Part shown: in pieces, positions 24,801-35,385 of the stretch
Layout: every line of letters begins with the position of its first letter
Position numbering within the stretch: position 1 is the stretch's first letter
NCBI GenBank assembly: GCA_018340375.1
Contig: JAFFJZ010000001.1
Coordinates: 71,664,001-71,728,000 of the forward strand
From: Gonatopus flavifemur
Lineage: Eukaryota > Arthropoda > Insecta > Hymenoptera > Dryinidae
Direction of reading: 5' to 3'
Length of the DNA stretch: 64,000 nucleotides
Notes under the pieces: generated by a model
What the model was told of the DNA's origin: nothing
What the model saw: only the letters and a program-made list of their open reading frames with translations
Database searches by the model: none
Translations under genes and position numbers: made by a program

Positions 24801-27497
24801 TTTTTATTTATCGCTCAGTTGATCCAAAAGTACATAGCAAACTTGATAATGTATTAACAAAAAAAACCTCGAGGTATTTTCCGGGTCTGAAAAACTAAAA
24901 TCCTGTTCCGTTATGAGCCTACCTAAGTAACACAGAAGGTTAAAGATGCTAAAAACGTGTTTAGAAAATCCTACGAAAATGCTTAGACCCTCCCAATGAG
25001 ACGTCCCTGGTAAAAAGATTCGATAGAAAACGATACAAAAATTTTTGTATCGTTTTTAATGTGGTTTTATCAAACTTTTCATATACACATTCTAATAGTT
25101 TTATTCGTAATATCTTATACGAAAGGATAGACAAATTTACCATCGGATTTTCCAGATTGAGCCGTGAGTTATCCATACACTACGATTGACATTACATTGT
25201 TGATTGTTGATTGAAACCGTCAAGTCTTGGATTATACGACAGGAAATGATTGAAATTGTATCGTTATAATGTAATTGAAAGTGAAAATTGGAAATTCTTA
25301 TACGGTACGATAGCATTCCTATCTGATAGACAAATCCTTACGATTCATCCTATAAAACTCGATAGAATTTGATACAAATCCCATCGTTCTTTATAAAATT
25401 CTATCATTTTTTTTCATTCACGGAATCATTTACGGATTTATCCAAAATAGTCTTATTTGAACATTTCCTTCATATTCACAGAATAATCATAGCACATTTG
25501 ACAAGTTCTTGTACTACTTGGGTAACCTAGGGGTTGTAGAGAAAAAAACTTGATGTTACACGTCCCCGCTCTTGCGAGTAAAATAATGGTGTCGCGCTGC
25601 CTCTTATAAACCTGATCGAGTGTATGTGGTTAGTTGTACTGTCATTTAATCTTTTTTCATGACCAAAACAGCTTTCAATTTGCAGGCTCTCAGTTTATTC
25701 CATTTTGCAGAATGATAATTCCGATTCTCAAATATAATATAATCGTCTCACAATATTTATTCAGACTGAATTCAAGGAGTTACTAACGTACACAGTAAAC
25801 ATTCTAAATTAAAGATTGCTACATTTATATTGTACTTGTAAAACATACTTGATTGTGTTGTCCGAAATGATAAGTATAAATGCTTTTACTATACTATCTT
25901 GCGAAGACAAGAACAAATGTGATTCCGAATCTCATGATGAAGTATATCCAACAAGTATACTCAGAGAAATTCACAGTGAAGACAACTATGCGAGGGAATA
26001 ACTAATCAATTATAATTTTTTCACCTTTTTACACAGTTAATGCAGCTATAATTGTTCATACAGGTGTGAATTGAAATGGTTGTCCTGAGATAGATGATGT
26101 GGCTATTTGAATTTCTCTCAGTGTACCATGAAAATACGGTAATCTTTATTATAAACTTCTCTATGTACAATTCTTGTGTACAATTGCACCCATTTCTTAT
26201 TAGTTTCCTTCTGCTATCGTAATCTTTCCTTCAGCCGTACATTCACCAACATCTCCAAAAGCAACGCTGCAGAAAAGATCTGATAAGAACTGACACATCA
26301 AACTGTTGCTAAGATTCTCACAGTTGATATATTTTTTTAGTATTGTATTAAACTTAATAGTTTCAGAATAAACAATTTGTAGGGATCCAATTTTCAAAAA
26401 TAGAGTACATATAAATAGCCTTTACGTTGTAATTTGTTGTTATGAAATTTGTTCTTCCCCTATCCCTCCCAAACTATTCTTTCCAGGCCTTCTTTGTGCT
26501 ATAATTTCTCCCTCATTTCTATCTCTTTTTCTCATAAATATGCCTTGACAAAAGAAACTACGACAAATCAAAAATACCTCAGAATTTTTGAAAAAATCTT
26601 TGTTATCGCATAGGGCGAAGACACCGATGAATGAACGCTAAAAAGTATTCAACAATGATTCAAAATCAATCTAACTCAATCGAATGTTAACATTTGTTAC
26701 ATAATAAATATTATAGTTTCAGAGTTTCACAACATGCATTTTTCAAGCTGTCTATTACTCGATGAATCTGAAAAGTGCATACATTTTCATTAATAAATAA
26801 TTCTTGGAAATAAGAATGGATCCCTGGATACTCATGCAAGTTTATAACGCTAAAAGCTCATATACAAGAACATAAAGATGATATTAAAACAGACGAATGA
26901 GCGATCTCATGAATATTGTTTGAAAATGTAGCAGTTTACAGTGGCAAATACTTAATCGCGTATCCATTGGTGTACTCACCCTATACGATATAATGTAAAA
27001 ATGTTCAGTTGTAACATACGATTGCATTGAATATTCACAAAAATATATTCTTGACATTCAGATTCATGTTGAAGCAAGTGATACTTAGGATTAAATATAC
27101 GTATATGATATTATTAAGAGATCAAATTGATTTCCTATTCAATATAAATTCAATTTAATTATTTGTAGTCAAAATTTAGATAAGGGTAATAACATGACTC
27201 ACGAAGTACAAGATCCTATCCAACTATTAGAGAATCCATGTGATTCTCCGAATAGATGTTATTCATATGAATTAAAATTCTGTTACAGAGATTGGCTCGG
27301 TTATAATTAAATTCAGAAAGTAACTGTTCACGCAAGTGTTTGGAGAATATATAAATATACATATAGGTTGTATTATAATGAAGACAACAAATTACCTTTG
27401 TACCATCTGCATCGACAACTATTTTCCTAAGTGGCACTGAACTCCGAAAACTTTGATATTCATGCGATTGTGATAGTTCACTCGAACATAGAGACAT
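18806..27497 (-). CDS. SPG21: Maspardin (SPG21), complete seven-exon alpha/beta-hydrolase-fold protein
   Basis: Minus-strand coding exons: 27497..27396, 22403..22269, 20821..20716, 20634..20514, 19686..19575, 19487..19239 and 18859..18806. All six introns are GT-AG and every junction keeps frame, giving 292 residues against 308 in human. Landmarks: [13 protein letters not shown] (about 20-32), [20 protein letters not shown] (about 48-67), [14 protein letters not shown] (82-95), GTSLGG with the nucleophile-position Ser about 113 (GXSXG), [50 protein letters not shown] and the [22 protein letters not shown] block. The last exon gives [17 protein letters not shown] and stops, so the acidic tail of the human protein is missing. 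In human, maspardin is a cytosolic/endosomal protein that binds CD4 and is lost in Mast syndrome; a hydrolase activity is not established. Intron 1 is about 5 kb. The start is the only ATG fitting the family N-terminus; a 5' untranslated exon may lie near 27580-27720. Confidence 0.93.
20954..21107. mobile_element. CCCTGGTTAAA MITE in SPG21 intron 2
   Basis: Perfect inverted termini CCCTGGTTAAA/TTTAACCAGGG bound 154 bp. Flanks are CA and TA, one transition away from a 2-bp duplication. The interior has GCCAAATCTCACTGAATC against GATTCTATGG-type complements. It is related to 6086-6210. Confidence 0.7.
21557..22108. mobile_element. hAT-type MITE in SPG21 intron 2
   Basis: Ends TAGTGTTCACTCAACATCGA and, reversed, TAGTGTTCACTAAACATCGA bound 552 bp. 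The flanking octamers CTTCGAAT and TTTCAAAT differ by two transitions, as expected of an old 8-bp duplication. The body is markedly more GC-rich than its surroundings. The two plus-strand frames of about 100 codons here come from an internal tandem repeat, not from a gene. Confidence 0.85.
21790..22085. repeat. 162-bp tandem duplication inside the hAT-type element
   Basis: ACATTTCTACGTTGCCTCTA begins at 21790 and again at 21952. The second copy follows the first closely to the GTGCTGTTAGGGAT block (about 21915-21925 and 22070-22085). Units are full of CCACGT/ACGTGG words, for example CGTGGAATCTCCGTTC and CTACGTGGAGTCCACG. Confidence 0.8.
23057..23669. mobile_element. CCCGTGTGG foldback element, copy 2, in SPG21 intron 1
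   Basis: A 613-bp near-identical partner of 12033-12657 with AT on both flanks. Ends CCCGTGTGGAAATATTTCGC pair perfectly, as do the arms of CTCTGAGAAACTCTGAG words. The two copies differ by scattered substitutions and one gap of about a dozen bases, so this family moved more recently than most others here. An RNA from either strand would fold into a long hairpin. Confidence 0.9.
24922..25522. mobile_element. CCCAAGTAGCAC foldback element in SPG21 intron 1
   Basis: The left end CCTAAGTAACACAGAAGGTT and reversed right end CCCAAGTAGTACAAGAACTT are flanked by TA on both sides. The last 90 bp (GGATTTATCCAAAATAGTC... to CTACTTGGG) align with the right end of the element at 29074-29409. The interior holds several GATACAAA/CGATAGAA words and a small palindrome ACAAAAATTTTTGT. 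Confidence 0.7.
25523..27395. other. Rest of SPG21 intron 1 (5' part)
   Basis: No coding exon or named repeat recognised. A short GC-richer stretch at 25560-25630 contains CTTATAAACC and GTGTCGCGCTGCC and could hold an internal promoter, but nothing else supports this. Confidence 0.3.
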
Positions 27498-28870
27498 ATT
27501 TAAATGGTCCTATAATGTGGTTTATCAGTGAATATAAAACAGGGTAATCCTTTCAAGATTCAATAAACTGTGAGTGGAGGAGGTGAGATAAAGACTCGAA
27601 AAGACAAAGGCAAGAATAAACAAAAGCTGAAGTGCTACATTATCGAGAGTTGCGAAGATGAAGATTTCATCATTGGTTTTTTTGATGACACTGTACAACC
27701 TGAAAATAAAATTGATCACAAATCAATACATTGTGAAAAAATTTGAAAATTAGAGCAATAAATAATATTATAAAAAATGAATCATGAAGATTTAACACAA
27801 GAATTGATCAATAGGATAATTTAATTTTAAAAACGTATTGATATACATAAGTGATGTGAAATTTTCAACTTACCTCAGATATAGAAAAAATCTCCAAAAT
27901 AATTGGTTATCTCATAGATACACATAGATATCACATACATTGTTTGAACATGCTATAAGCCACTGAACAGAGTAATTATTGTATTTTTTTAAATTAAACA
28001 TCGATGATAAATTTCTATTCTACACCATGGGGTGATTTTTCTACAAACTATAACGTGATTAGATGATGGTGCTTTATGAGATCAGTACATTACTAACAAG
28101 GTTTACATCTTACATCAGTTACACATCCTCCAGTGCACTCGTCGGTACAATAATTCGATGCTGTCTTTGTTATCCACTCTCAAAGTGGTTGCAGCTATCT
28201 TGTTCAGCAAGTTGTGCGCAAGTGCATGGACGTTTTATCCCACTACCACCAGGAATGTATACTAATATTTTTTACCCTGACGTCTTGAATGAAATATTAT
28301 TCGTAACTATAGTACTCCATTCGCGTTTGCATTGATATTTTTATTTTTAATCTTCTAATTTATTCGCGAAGATCCCTATTTCACTAGATACATGTAATGA
28401 ATAATTTTGTGAAATGTTTTATTTTATTTTTGAATGTTTATTTTCCGATTTTGCTTCGTTGATCATGGATTATTAATTAAAATAATAGCGATGATAAATA
28501 AATTGAAATGTCATGTAAACATATCTTAATCAGTAGCATGACATGCATTGATATACATATATATGTAGGAAGTTAAAAATGTAAAAGAATTCTGTTTTGA
28601 ACTTGAATTTGCAGTTACTACGTGAATAAAGTTCAGAAGATTTGAATTCTTATCATCAGAAAATTGAAAAGCAAACATTCGGTAAATTTGTTTAGTGTTC
28701 AAATGCCCAGAAACTGCAATTTTGTATACCTTGCATTCAAATTCTTCACGATTACAGTTCTCCTGTTCACTAAGAGATGACTGTAGTATACGTATCCAGT
28801 TCCGCGCAGTTCCCTGTCCTACAGCGCTTGGTGAATGTTTTCTTCTGTTGCGACGAAAGGTAAGAGATCA
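27498..28870. other. SPG21 5' flank and upstream region
   Basis: The SPG21 promoter should be here. On the minus strand acceptor-like sequences TTTTATTTTCAG (about 27703) and CCTCCTCCACTCACAG (about 27572) suggest a spliced 5' leader. On the plus strand, 28790-28860 is GC-richer and ends GCGACGAAAG followed by GTAAGA, a good donor, so a divergent first exon is possible. No protein family is visible in either. Confidence 0.3.
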
Positions 28871-28978
28871 CCCAGCAAACACGAGTGCAGGCCATTCAAA
28901 GGACCATTGACGGCCCTTCGCCGGCATCGCAGGACCATCAGCGGCCCATTGAAACGCCAGTAATCATTGTTTGTAGGG
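28871..28978. mobile_element. Short CCCAGCAAACA...TGTTTGTAGGG MITE
   Basis: Ends CCCAGCAAACA and CCCTACAAACA (right reversed) bound 108 bp with CA on both flanks. The interior carries GGCCATTCAAAGGACCATTG and GGCCCATTGAAA words, similar in style to the GGCC-rich element at 35386. Confidence 0.7.
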
Positions 28979-29073
28979 CATTGATAAATTTCGTTTGAAG
29001 GATGATTTCTTTGGGAAAAACAGACATCAAGTACCAAGATAACAATTTTGAGGAATTCTCCGGAACATTCTAA

Positions 29074-29409
29074 CCCAAGTGGCACAAGAGGTTAGAAATG
29101 CTCAAACCCTAATAGCACCAAGGTCTCTGGACGTTTTGAAAACGTTCTGAGAATGTTTTAAACATGTCCCAACGTTCTTGGAACGTTTTAAAAGCCTCCC
29201 AGTGCTGTTAGGGGAAGGTTTTTGGAAGTTCTGAGCATGTTTTATGAGCATTGTTAGAATCTTCAAATGGGATTGTTTTGGATAAGTATATTCTGTGCAC
29301 ATTCTTAGATTGTATTTTCCGGATTTATCCAGAATAGTCTCATTTGCACATTATATACATAATCACGGAATGAACGCAGAATGTTTGAAATGTTCTTGTG
29401 CTACTTGGG
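29074..29409. mobile_element. CCCAAGTGGCAC foldback element
   Basis: The left end CCCAAGTGGCACAAGAGGTT and reversed right end CCCAAGTAGCACAAGAACAT are flanked by AA on both sides; 336 bp. Interior words are AACGTT and ACGTTTT. Its right end is homologous to that of 24922-25522. Confidence 0.8.
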
Positions 29410-29461
29410 AAAAGATATCTTGAAGAATTCTGAAAGATGTCTTATGAAACACCTAAAGACA

Positions 29462-30155
29462 CACAAGCAGCACCAGAATATACTATGAACGTTCTTCGAA
29501 TATTCGAAATATGTTCTATGCACATTCGAATGAGACCATTCTATAGGTGCTATGCATATTTATCGAACGTATCCCATACAGCACCGGGAGGTTTCCTAAA
29601 CGTTCAGAAGACGTGCTTGATTTCACAGAGAATGTGCAAATAACGTCTCAGGATGTTCTAAAAACGTCGCATGTATGTCTCAGGGACATGCAAATGTCTC
29701 GGTTAGTTCTATCTATGTCCCCCTGTGACTTTGTGGTTTTTCAAGGTTAGTTTTCATGAAAGTACGTTTAGAAGACATGATGAAAACGTCTGGTAGTAGA
29801 TCAAAGGAACGTGCTTAGAACGTATTCGAGGATATCAAATGGGAAGGTACTCTAAATGTTTGTAAAACTTGCTTCAGCGGGACCAAAACACGCAAAACCA
29901 AGAGCACGTTTTCAAAACGTTCAAAGAACTTTCTGTGCTGTCTGGGATGTAACCGAATATAAGATATCACGTTAATTGAACGTCGATTGAATGTATATCG
30001 AGGATTTCGAATGTACTGCGTACGTTCTAAGTATATTTAAAACAGTCTCATTCGAACACTCTATGAACATTCATTATATGTTTTTCGTATCTCATCCGTA
30101 CATTCTACGAACGTTTCTACTTCGTATATACTTTGAAATTCTGTTGCTGCTTGGG
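29462..30155. mobile_element. CCCAAGCAGCAMC foldback element, hosting a nested element
   Basis: The left end CACAAGCAGCACCAGAATAT (first CCC decayed to CAC) matches the reversed right end CCCAAGCAGCAACAGAATTT. Flanks are CA on both sides. It contains the younger element 29573-29946. It was inserted into an older palindrome of AAGATATCTTGAAG words that resumes at 30158. Confidence 0.65.
29573..29946. mobile_element. CCCATACAGCAC foldback element nested in 29462-30155
   Basis: Ends CCCATACAGCACCGGGAGGT and, reversed, CCCAGACAGCACAGAAAGTT with AT on both flanks. Arms pair through AAACGTTC/GAACGTTT. This is the inner layer of a three-level nest. Confidence 0.75.
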
Positions 30156-30269
30156 CATCTTGAAGATATCTTACGGAAGATATCTTCAAGGATTCTAAAA
30201 GATACCTTCAGAAAATTTCAAGAAATCTCACATGAAGACTTCCAAAAGATATCTTTTGGTGTTTCATAA

Positions 30270-30772
30270 CCCGAAGGGAACATGAAGCTCCGACGAACGT
30301 TCAGAATAGATCATGATAGATCAGACTGAAGCTCCGTTGGAGCTCAAGTTTGAATTCGGAAACGTTCGACGAAGGTCCGATGAACGTTGAAATGTCCGCT
30401 TGAAAATAGCTTGAATGAAGGTTCATAGAACGTTTATTAAAGATTCTACGAAGATTCATTCAACCTTCAGTTTTTTATGTTTCAGACGGAATTACAATTA
30501 TAGTTAGAAATGCCCCAATCTTTCATTTTTTCGTGGAAAAATATACTTTGAAAAAAACTTTGATCGAAAAATTGCAACTCGAACGAACCTTTAGCAAACG
30601 TTCGATGAACGTTTTATAAACGTTCATTCAAACTATTTTCAAGTGGACATTTCAACGTTCATCGGACCTTCGTCGAACGTTTACGAATCTAAACTTGAGC
30701 TCCGACAGAGCTTCAGTCTGATCTATCATGATCTATTCTGAACATTTGTCGGAGCTTCATGTTCCCTTCGGG
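30270..30772. mobile_element. CCCGAAGGGAACATGAAGC palindromic element, copy 1
   Basis: 503 bp. Ends CCCGAAGGGAACATGAAGCT pair perfectly and the arms pair for about 200 bp, with GAACGTTC-type words throughout. TAA is present on both sides (30267-30269, 30773-30775). The host sequence GTGTTTCATAAGACATCTT survives uninterrupted, in reverse, at 29440-29458, which shows the pre-insertion state with a single TAA. Confidence 0.9.
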
Positions 30773-30922
30773 TAAGACATCTTGTCGAATTCTTGAAGAT
30801 ATCTTTCAGAATGATCCAAAATTGTTATGTGGGCATTGATGTATAGATATATATTGTTCATCTTTTTTATTATCCATTTAACTTATTTTATGTAAGGGAG
30901 AAATCGTTAGGATTTTTATGTA

Positions 30923-31189
30923 CACTGAGAAAACAGATATCCTGAAAATTACCATAATTTATGGATTTTCAGCGCTGGTCTGACCCGAGTCGGAATATTT
31001 ACTTGCACGAATATCTAAAAGTACCATAATTTCTTGGACTGTTCAGAATAAGTATGGTACCTTCCTTATAAAAGTCCCAGATATTGTGGTACTTTTAGAG
31101 GTTTGTTCAGGTAAATATTGAGACTCGGGTCAGACCAGCGCTAAAAATCCATAAATTATGGTACTTTTTAAGATACCTTTTTCTCCGTG
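30923..31189. mobile_element. TA-flanked MITE with CACTGAGAAAA ends
   Basis: Ends CACTGAGAAAACAGATATCC and, reversed, CACGGAGAAAAAGGTATCTT lie between TA dinucleotides. Arms pair strongly: CCATAATTTATGGATTTTCA and AGCGCTGGTCTGACCCGAGT with their complements. Tc1/mariner-type, non-autonomous. Confidence 0.85.
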
Positions 31190-31390
31190 TACCGTAAAAC
31201 GGGGTGAATAGAATCCCAAACAGCACTTTTGATCTTCAAGATATCTTGAGAAACTATTGGGGACAGTTTAAGAAGCCTTATGTAACACGAAAAGATATTT
31301 CACGAATGTATAAAACAGTTCTTACTTTTAAAAAATATCTGGAAGATATCTTTTAACACATCTAGAACTGCCCTGGTCCCTAGTGAGAAT

Positions 31391-31893
31391 CCCGAAGAGA
31401 ACATGAAGCTTCAGCGAACGTTCAGATTAGATCTGTATAGATCGGATCAAAGGTTCATGAAAGCTAACTTTTAGATTCACAAACGTTTGACAAAGGTTCT
31501 ACGGACGTTGAAATGTCCGCCTCGAAATACGTTCAGGAAACATAGATGGAACGTTCGCTGAAGGTTCATCGAAGGTTTGAGGAAGCTTCACAAAAATATC
31601 TATACTTAGATTAATTTATAATAATTTATGTTTATTAATTCATTTATTTTCCATAGAAATTGATCAAAATTAATCTAAGTATAGATATTTTTGTGAAGCT
31701 TCCTCAAGCCTTCGATGAACCTTCAGCGAACGTTCCATCTATGTTTCCTGAACGTATTTTGAGGCGGACATTTCAACGTCCGTAGAACCTTTGTCAAACG
31801 TTTGTGAATCTAAAAGTTAGCTTTCATGAACCTCCGATCCGATTTATACAGATCTAATCTGAACGTTCGCTGAAGCTTCATGTTCTCTTCGGG
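31391..31893. mobile_element. CCCGAAGAGAACATGAAGC palindromic element, copy 2
   Basis: Also 503 bp, 0.6 kb from copy 1. Ends CCCGAAGAGAACATGAAGCT with AT on both flanks. The long arms pair around a centre near 31642. Same layout and length as 30270-30772 but clearly diverged, so the two are separate insertions of one family. Confidence 0.85.
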
Positions 31894-32119
31894 ATGGGAG
31901 CGTAAGAAGGGTATGAAGCGACGCGGGAGAGTTAATGAAACAGTATCTAAGCGCTAAAGAAGCGGAAATTGAAACATTTTACGCTTCATTTGTTTCAAAA
32001 TTCGCTCCCGACGAGCGGAAATTTTCACCAGGGGTGAAAGGGAAGCGTGTCATAAAGTGTAACGGATGCATAAGAATGTTTCAGATGACTTTTCTGATAC
32101 TTTTTAGATGCTTCCTATC

Positions 32120-32166
32120 CACCCTCCAATTTTTTTTTTTTTTTTTTTTTTTTCACCCTCCAATTA
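32120..32166. repeat. 24-base poly(T) between 12-bp direct repeats
   Basis: CACCCTCCAATT occurs immediately before and after a run of 24 T (32130-32153). Flanking direct repeats around a bare homopolymer look like a target-primed insertion of little more than a poly(A) tail on the minus strand; replication slippage is the alternative. Confidence 0.6.
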
Positions 32167-32439
32167 CGCTTTCGTGCGCAAAGCCCGGTTTCTATGAAAT
32201 TGGTGTTTCTTCCCATACTAGGTTTCGATTGCAAGTTTCACTATTACAGAAAATTCGATGAAAAACAACTATCTTGGATAAAAAGTTCCCTTGGAATTGA
32301 AAAACAACCAAAGTGATCAGAAAAAAAGAATTTTTTGTACCAAAAGGAAACAAAATTGTACAAAAGCACCGAGTAACATTTTCTATCATGACAGGCACAT
32401 GTTATATATAAGTGTAATACCTACCATCCCAATAAGGCA

Positions 32440-32830
32440 CATCTTGTAGGACTCGCTTGTTCGGTGAGACGTCATTATTGGCTCGTCGCTCGCGAAATTA
32501 AACGAATTCCAGTCGGATTCCTCTGTGTGCGTGCATGTACGTCAAACGTATTGGAGAGAAGAGAGACAGAGAGAGGGTGGGCGAAAAAATCAACCACCGC
32601 CCTCTTTTCGTGAGTGGCAGGTTCACTAATACCTATACCCTCGTCCAGACAGACACCCATTCCACCCAACGCTCTACCACACCGCTTTTCGCAAGTAATA
32701 TCGCTTCGCGGTAGATAGGTATTGCCAAAGTTGTTCTGATGGCAAGAGGAAACGAGAAGAAGAGGAACCGACGAGAATGAAATGCAAAGATGGTGGAAGG
32801 AAAAAAGATATAGCGGGAGATATATGTGTG
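32440..32830. promoter_or_regulatory. GC-richer island, candidate regulatory region
   Basis: Clearly less AT-rich than its surroundings, with GACGTCATTATTGGCTCGTC (a CRE-like TGACGTCA-type core and a CCAAT-type box), GAGA-repeat tracts and CTTTTCGCAAGTAATATCGC. A 137-codon minus-strand frame spans it, but its composition (runs of Ser, Pro and His) suggests it is open because of base composition. Function is inferred only. Confidence 0.25.
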
Positions 32831-33316
32831 GAGGATTTGTACTTTTCAAAAATAAGTATACAGGGTTTAACGAATACTTATTTGCCACAGCATTTTAATA
32901 TCATATTTTGATTATGTATATTACTATGTGGAAGGTTATTACCCTTTGCATCATGAAGTTAGTCACTCTGATGGATTCTAATGATTATTACACATTATTG
33001 CACTAAAGATTTATTCGATTATAGAGATAATCGCAGTTCATAATTATGTCCCAGGGTGCAATATAATTGCCGATGTAGATCCATTCATGACCAAGGAAAG
33101 AATATGTTATTCTTCTAAGAGACTTTCTTCTAACATTTATCGACACTTCGTGAAAAAACCAACATCTCGTTTTGTTCATCAGAAAGTTCAACAAAAAAAA
33201 TTATGACTCTCTTTCATTGACCTTCACCAGTATTCACCTTCTACTCGAGGTCTCTTGTAATCTCGAAATTCAATTCTAAACAATTTTGGTTTCATCAGAC
33301 TTTGTCGTGAAGTTCG

Positions 33317-33340
33317 AAGAGGGAGAGAGAGAGAGAGAGG
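33317..33340. repeat. (GA)n microsatellite
   Basis: An uninterrupted GA tract of about eleven units follows GAAGAGG. GA repeats of this kind can bind GAGA-factor proteins in insects; no neighbouring promoter was identified. Confidence 0.8.
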
Positions 33341-33691
33341 GCTATCACCGAAAAACCAAATGAGTCACAGCGATTTTCTAATAACTTTGAAAACAAATGA
33401 AGTCTGAATTCTCGCTGGTAAAAATTCTTTTAATAATCCTTACAGAAATTTACTTCATTCTAATAAAAATTCCTTCGATTCTCCACAAGATTCGAAAAAA
33501 AATGAAGCATTTCGTTCAAAATGAAATAAATTTCCCTAATGAACCCTGATCATATCTCATACTCATTTGCATAACTTTTCCCAAGTTGGGAAGAATGCAA
33601 GGATCCAAACCCTGTATATCTCCTTGTATGATCAACGTAAAATAATACTCGATTTTTGTTTGTTATAATAAAATATCATTAGCTCAATATA

Positions 33692-33939
33692 CACTGTAAA
33701 AAAAATTTGTTGAATTCCAAACAAAAATGCTTGGAAATTCACAAACTTGGCTTGGAAAAATAATTTTCGAACCTTTTTTGTGAATTGCCGAACAAAAGTT
33801 TGTAAATTCTCCAAAATCTTCGTGAAATCACAAAATTTTTGGAATGTTTACAAACTTTTGTTTGGTAATTTACAAAAAAAGTTTGTGTAAAAAACTGCCA
33901 AACTTCTTTGGTAGTTTAGGAAGTATATTTTTTACAGTG
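33692..33939. mobile_element. TA-flanked MITE with CACTGTAAAAA ends
   Basis: CACTGTAAAAAAAATTT at the left and, reversed, CACTGTAAAAAATATAC at the right lie between TA dinucleotides (33690-33691, 33940-33941). The interior repeats CAAACTTTTGTTTGG/CCAAACAAAAGTTTG words. The ends match those of the 1.1-kb element at 59945. Confidence 0.8.
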
Positions 33940-34761
33940 TACAATTCAGTTTGATACCCGAGGTCTGAAATGAAGGCGATTTTTAGGGCTACTTTTTTTA
34001 TGGGATTTGAAGAATTGTTACAAGTTGTTATGAATTTCGAGTGGCGAATAAAGTTTTCAAGAAGAACAGTGGATATAGTCATGATGGATGACGGCAGGTT
34101 GTTTCGAGTGAAAACAATATTTCTCCGGCGTGCCACTGAACTTGAACTCTACGTTCGTTTCTAAACATGGAAAAGATATATAAATCTTATCTTCAGAAAA
34201 GTCAAGTCGAGTGAAAGTCATTAGAAGCAAAAAAGAGTTCAAGGAAAAATTATTTTTCGCTATATTCATGAAAAAGTCTCTTCATATAATTTGAAAGATG
34301 TTTATTGAGGAATTCTCTTCAATGATACTATAGAAAACTGCATCACTTGGGTGGAAAGGTTCTGAGATACTGCACAAACAGAACCAGAAATTGTCAGAAT
34401 GTTTAAAAATCTACCCTTGGTTCTGCGAGTGCGTATACAATGAGCATCCGTAGGATCAGTGATTTCAATGGGAGGTACACCAATGCCTTTATAGGAATAA
34501 CATTGTTTTGTACACTGACTTGTGAGAGAACTTTTCATTATATGTATAATACAAATAAGGATAGCTATAATGTATAATAAAAGATATCATATATCTCGTT
34601 ATTATCCGTACAATAAAATTCATTATATCACATAGTAAGGGTACAATCTGCATAATAATCTTTATTATATATCTCATTGATTTTATTGAATGACTGTTGT
34701 TGTCCCTATTCTTATTATACAGTTCTCTCTGTGTAATACAGAAGGCAAACATGATCACATA

Positions 34762-34987
34762 CACGGAGAAAAATGGTTTGCTACTATAGAGCCTACAAAC
34801 AAATTTGTTGTCCTTGCAAAAATATTCGCTCCAGCAGCTAAGGCGTTAGTTCTGTCAACAAATTTGTTTATGTCAACGGAAAATTGTGGTTGTGTCAATC
34901 ATTTTTCTTGCTCTTTCAGCTAATTTTTCTTGTAGGCGCTATAGTAACAGACCTGTTTGTTACACCAGCAATACTTTTTTCTCCTTG
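34762..34987. mobile_element. TA-flanked MITE rich in TTTGCTGC/GCAGCAAA words
   Basis: Ends CACGGAGAAAAATGGTTTGC and, reversed, CAAGGAGAAAAAAGTATTGC with TA on both sides. Arms share TACTATAGAGCCTACAA with its complement TTGTAGGCGCTATAGTA. Confidence 0.75.
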
Positions 34988-34989
34988 TA

Positions 34990-35295
34990 TTAGCACACGG
35001 TCTAATTTTGCTGAGTCCCTTTTGCTGGAGTAGCAAATTGTGTGCTGTGACAGCAAACTATTTGTTATCACAGCAATTTTATTTTTAGCTACGAAAATGT
35101 TTGCTCCTCCAGCAGATTTTGGTATTATATATAGAATAGCGAACAAATTTTGCTGGAGAAGTCAACATTTTTTGCTGTCGCAGCTAAAAAGTCACTGTCA
35201 TGGTTAACAAAATTATTATGAATAGTAAATAGATTGCTGTCACAGCAAAAAATTTTGCTGTCACAGAAAATTCTTTCTCCTCCGTTTAGCTGTTT
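34990..35295. mobile_element. Probable second, decayed TTTGCTGT-rich element adjoining the previous one
   Basis: Immediately after the previous element, the sequence is dominated by TTGCTGTCACAGCAA-type words (about 35035-35080 and 35165-35275). It ends in TTCTTTCTCCTCCGTTTAG, which looks like a CTAAACGGAGGAGAAAGAA terminus read outward. No clean left terminus or target duplication was found. Confidence 0.4.
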
Positions 35296-35385
35296 TACTG
35301 TGATATTACATACGTGGACAGGTATCCGTAACCTCATCGGAATACCAGTATGTGTCTCTGTAGGATTTCGTGTACAACAGTTCAA

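Noticed and set aside
27525..27719. Hydrophobic minus-strand frame (LQLLFILAFVFSSLY) recalling a chemoreceptor exon
   Set aside because: No TYxxxxxQF-type exon or donor nearby, and it sits directly upstream of the SPG21 start, where a 5' leader is more likely.
32475..32888. 137-codon minus-strand frame
   Set aside because: It lies in a GC-richer, low-complexity island; no family resemblance and no splice support.
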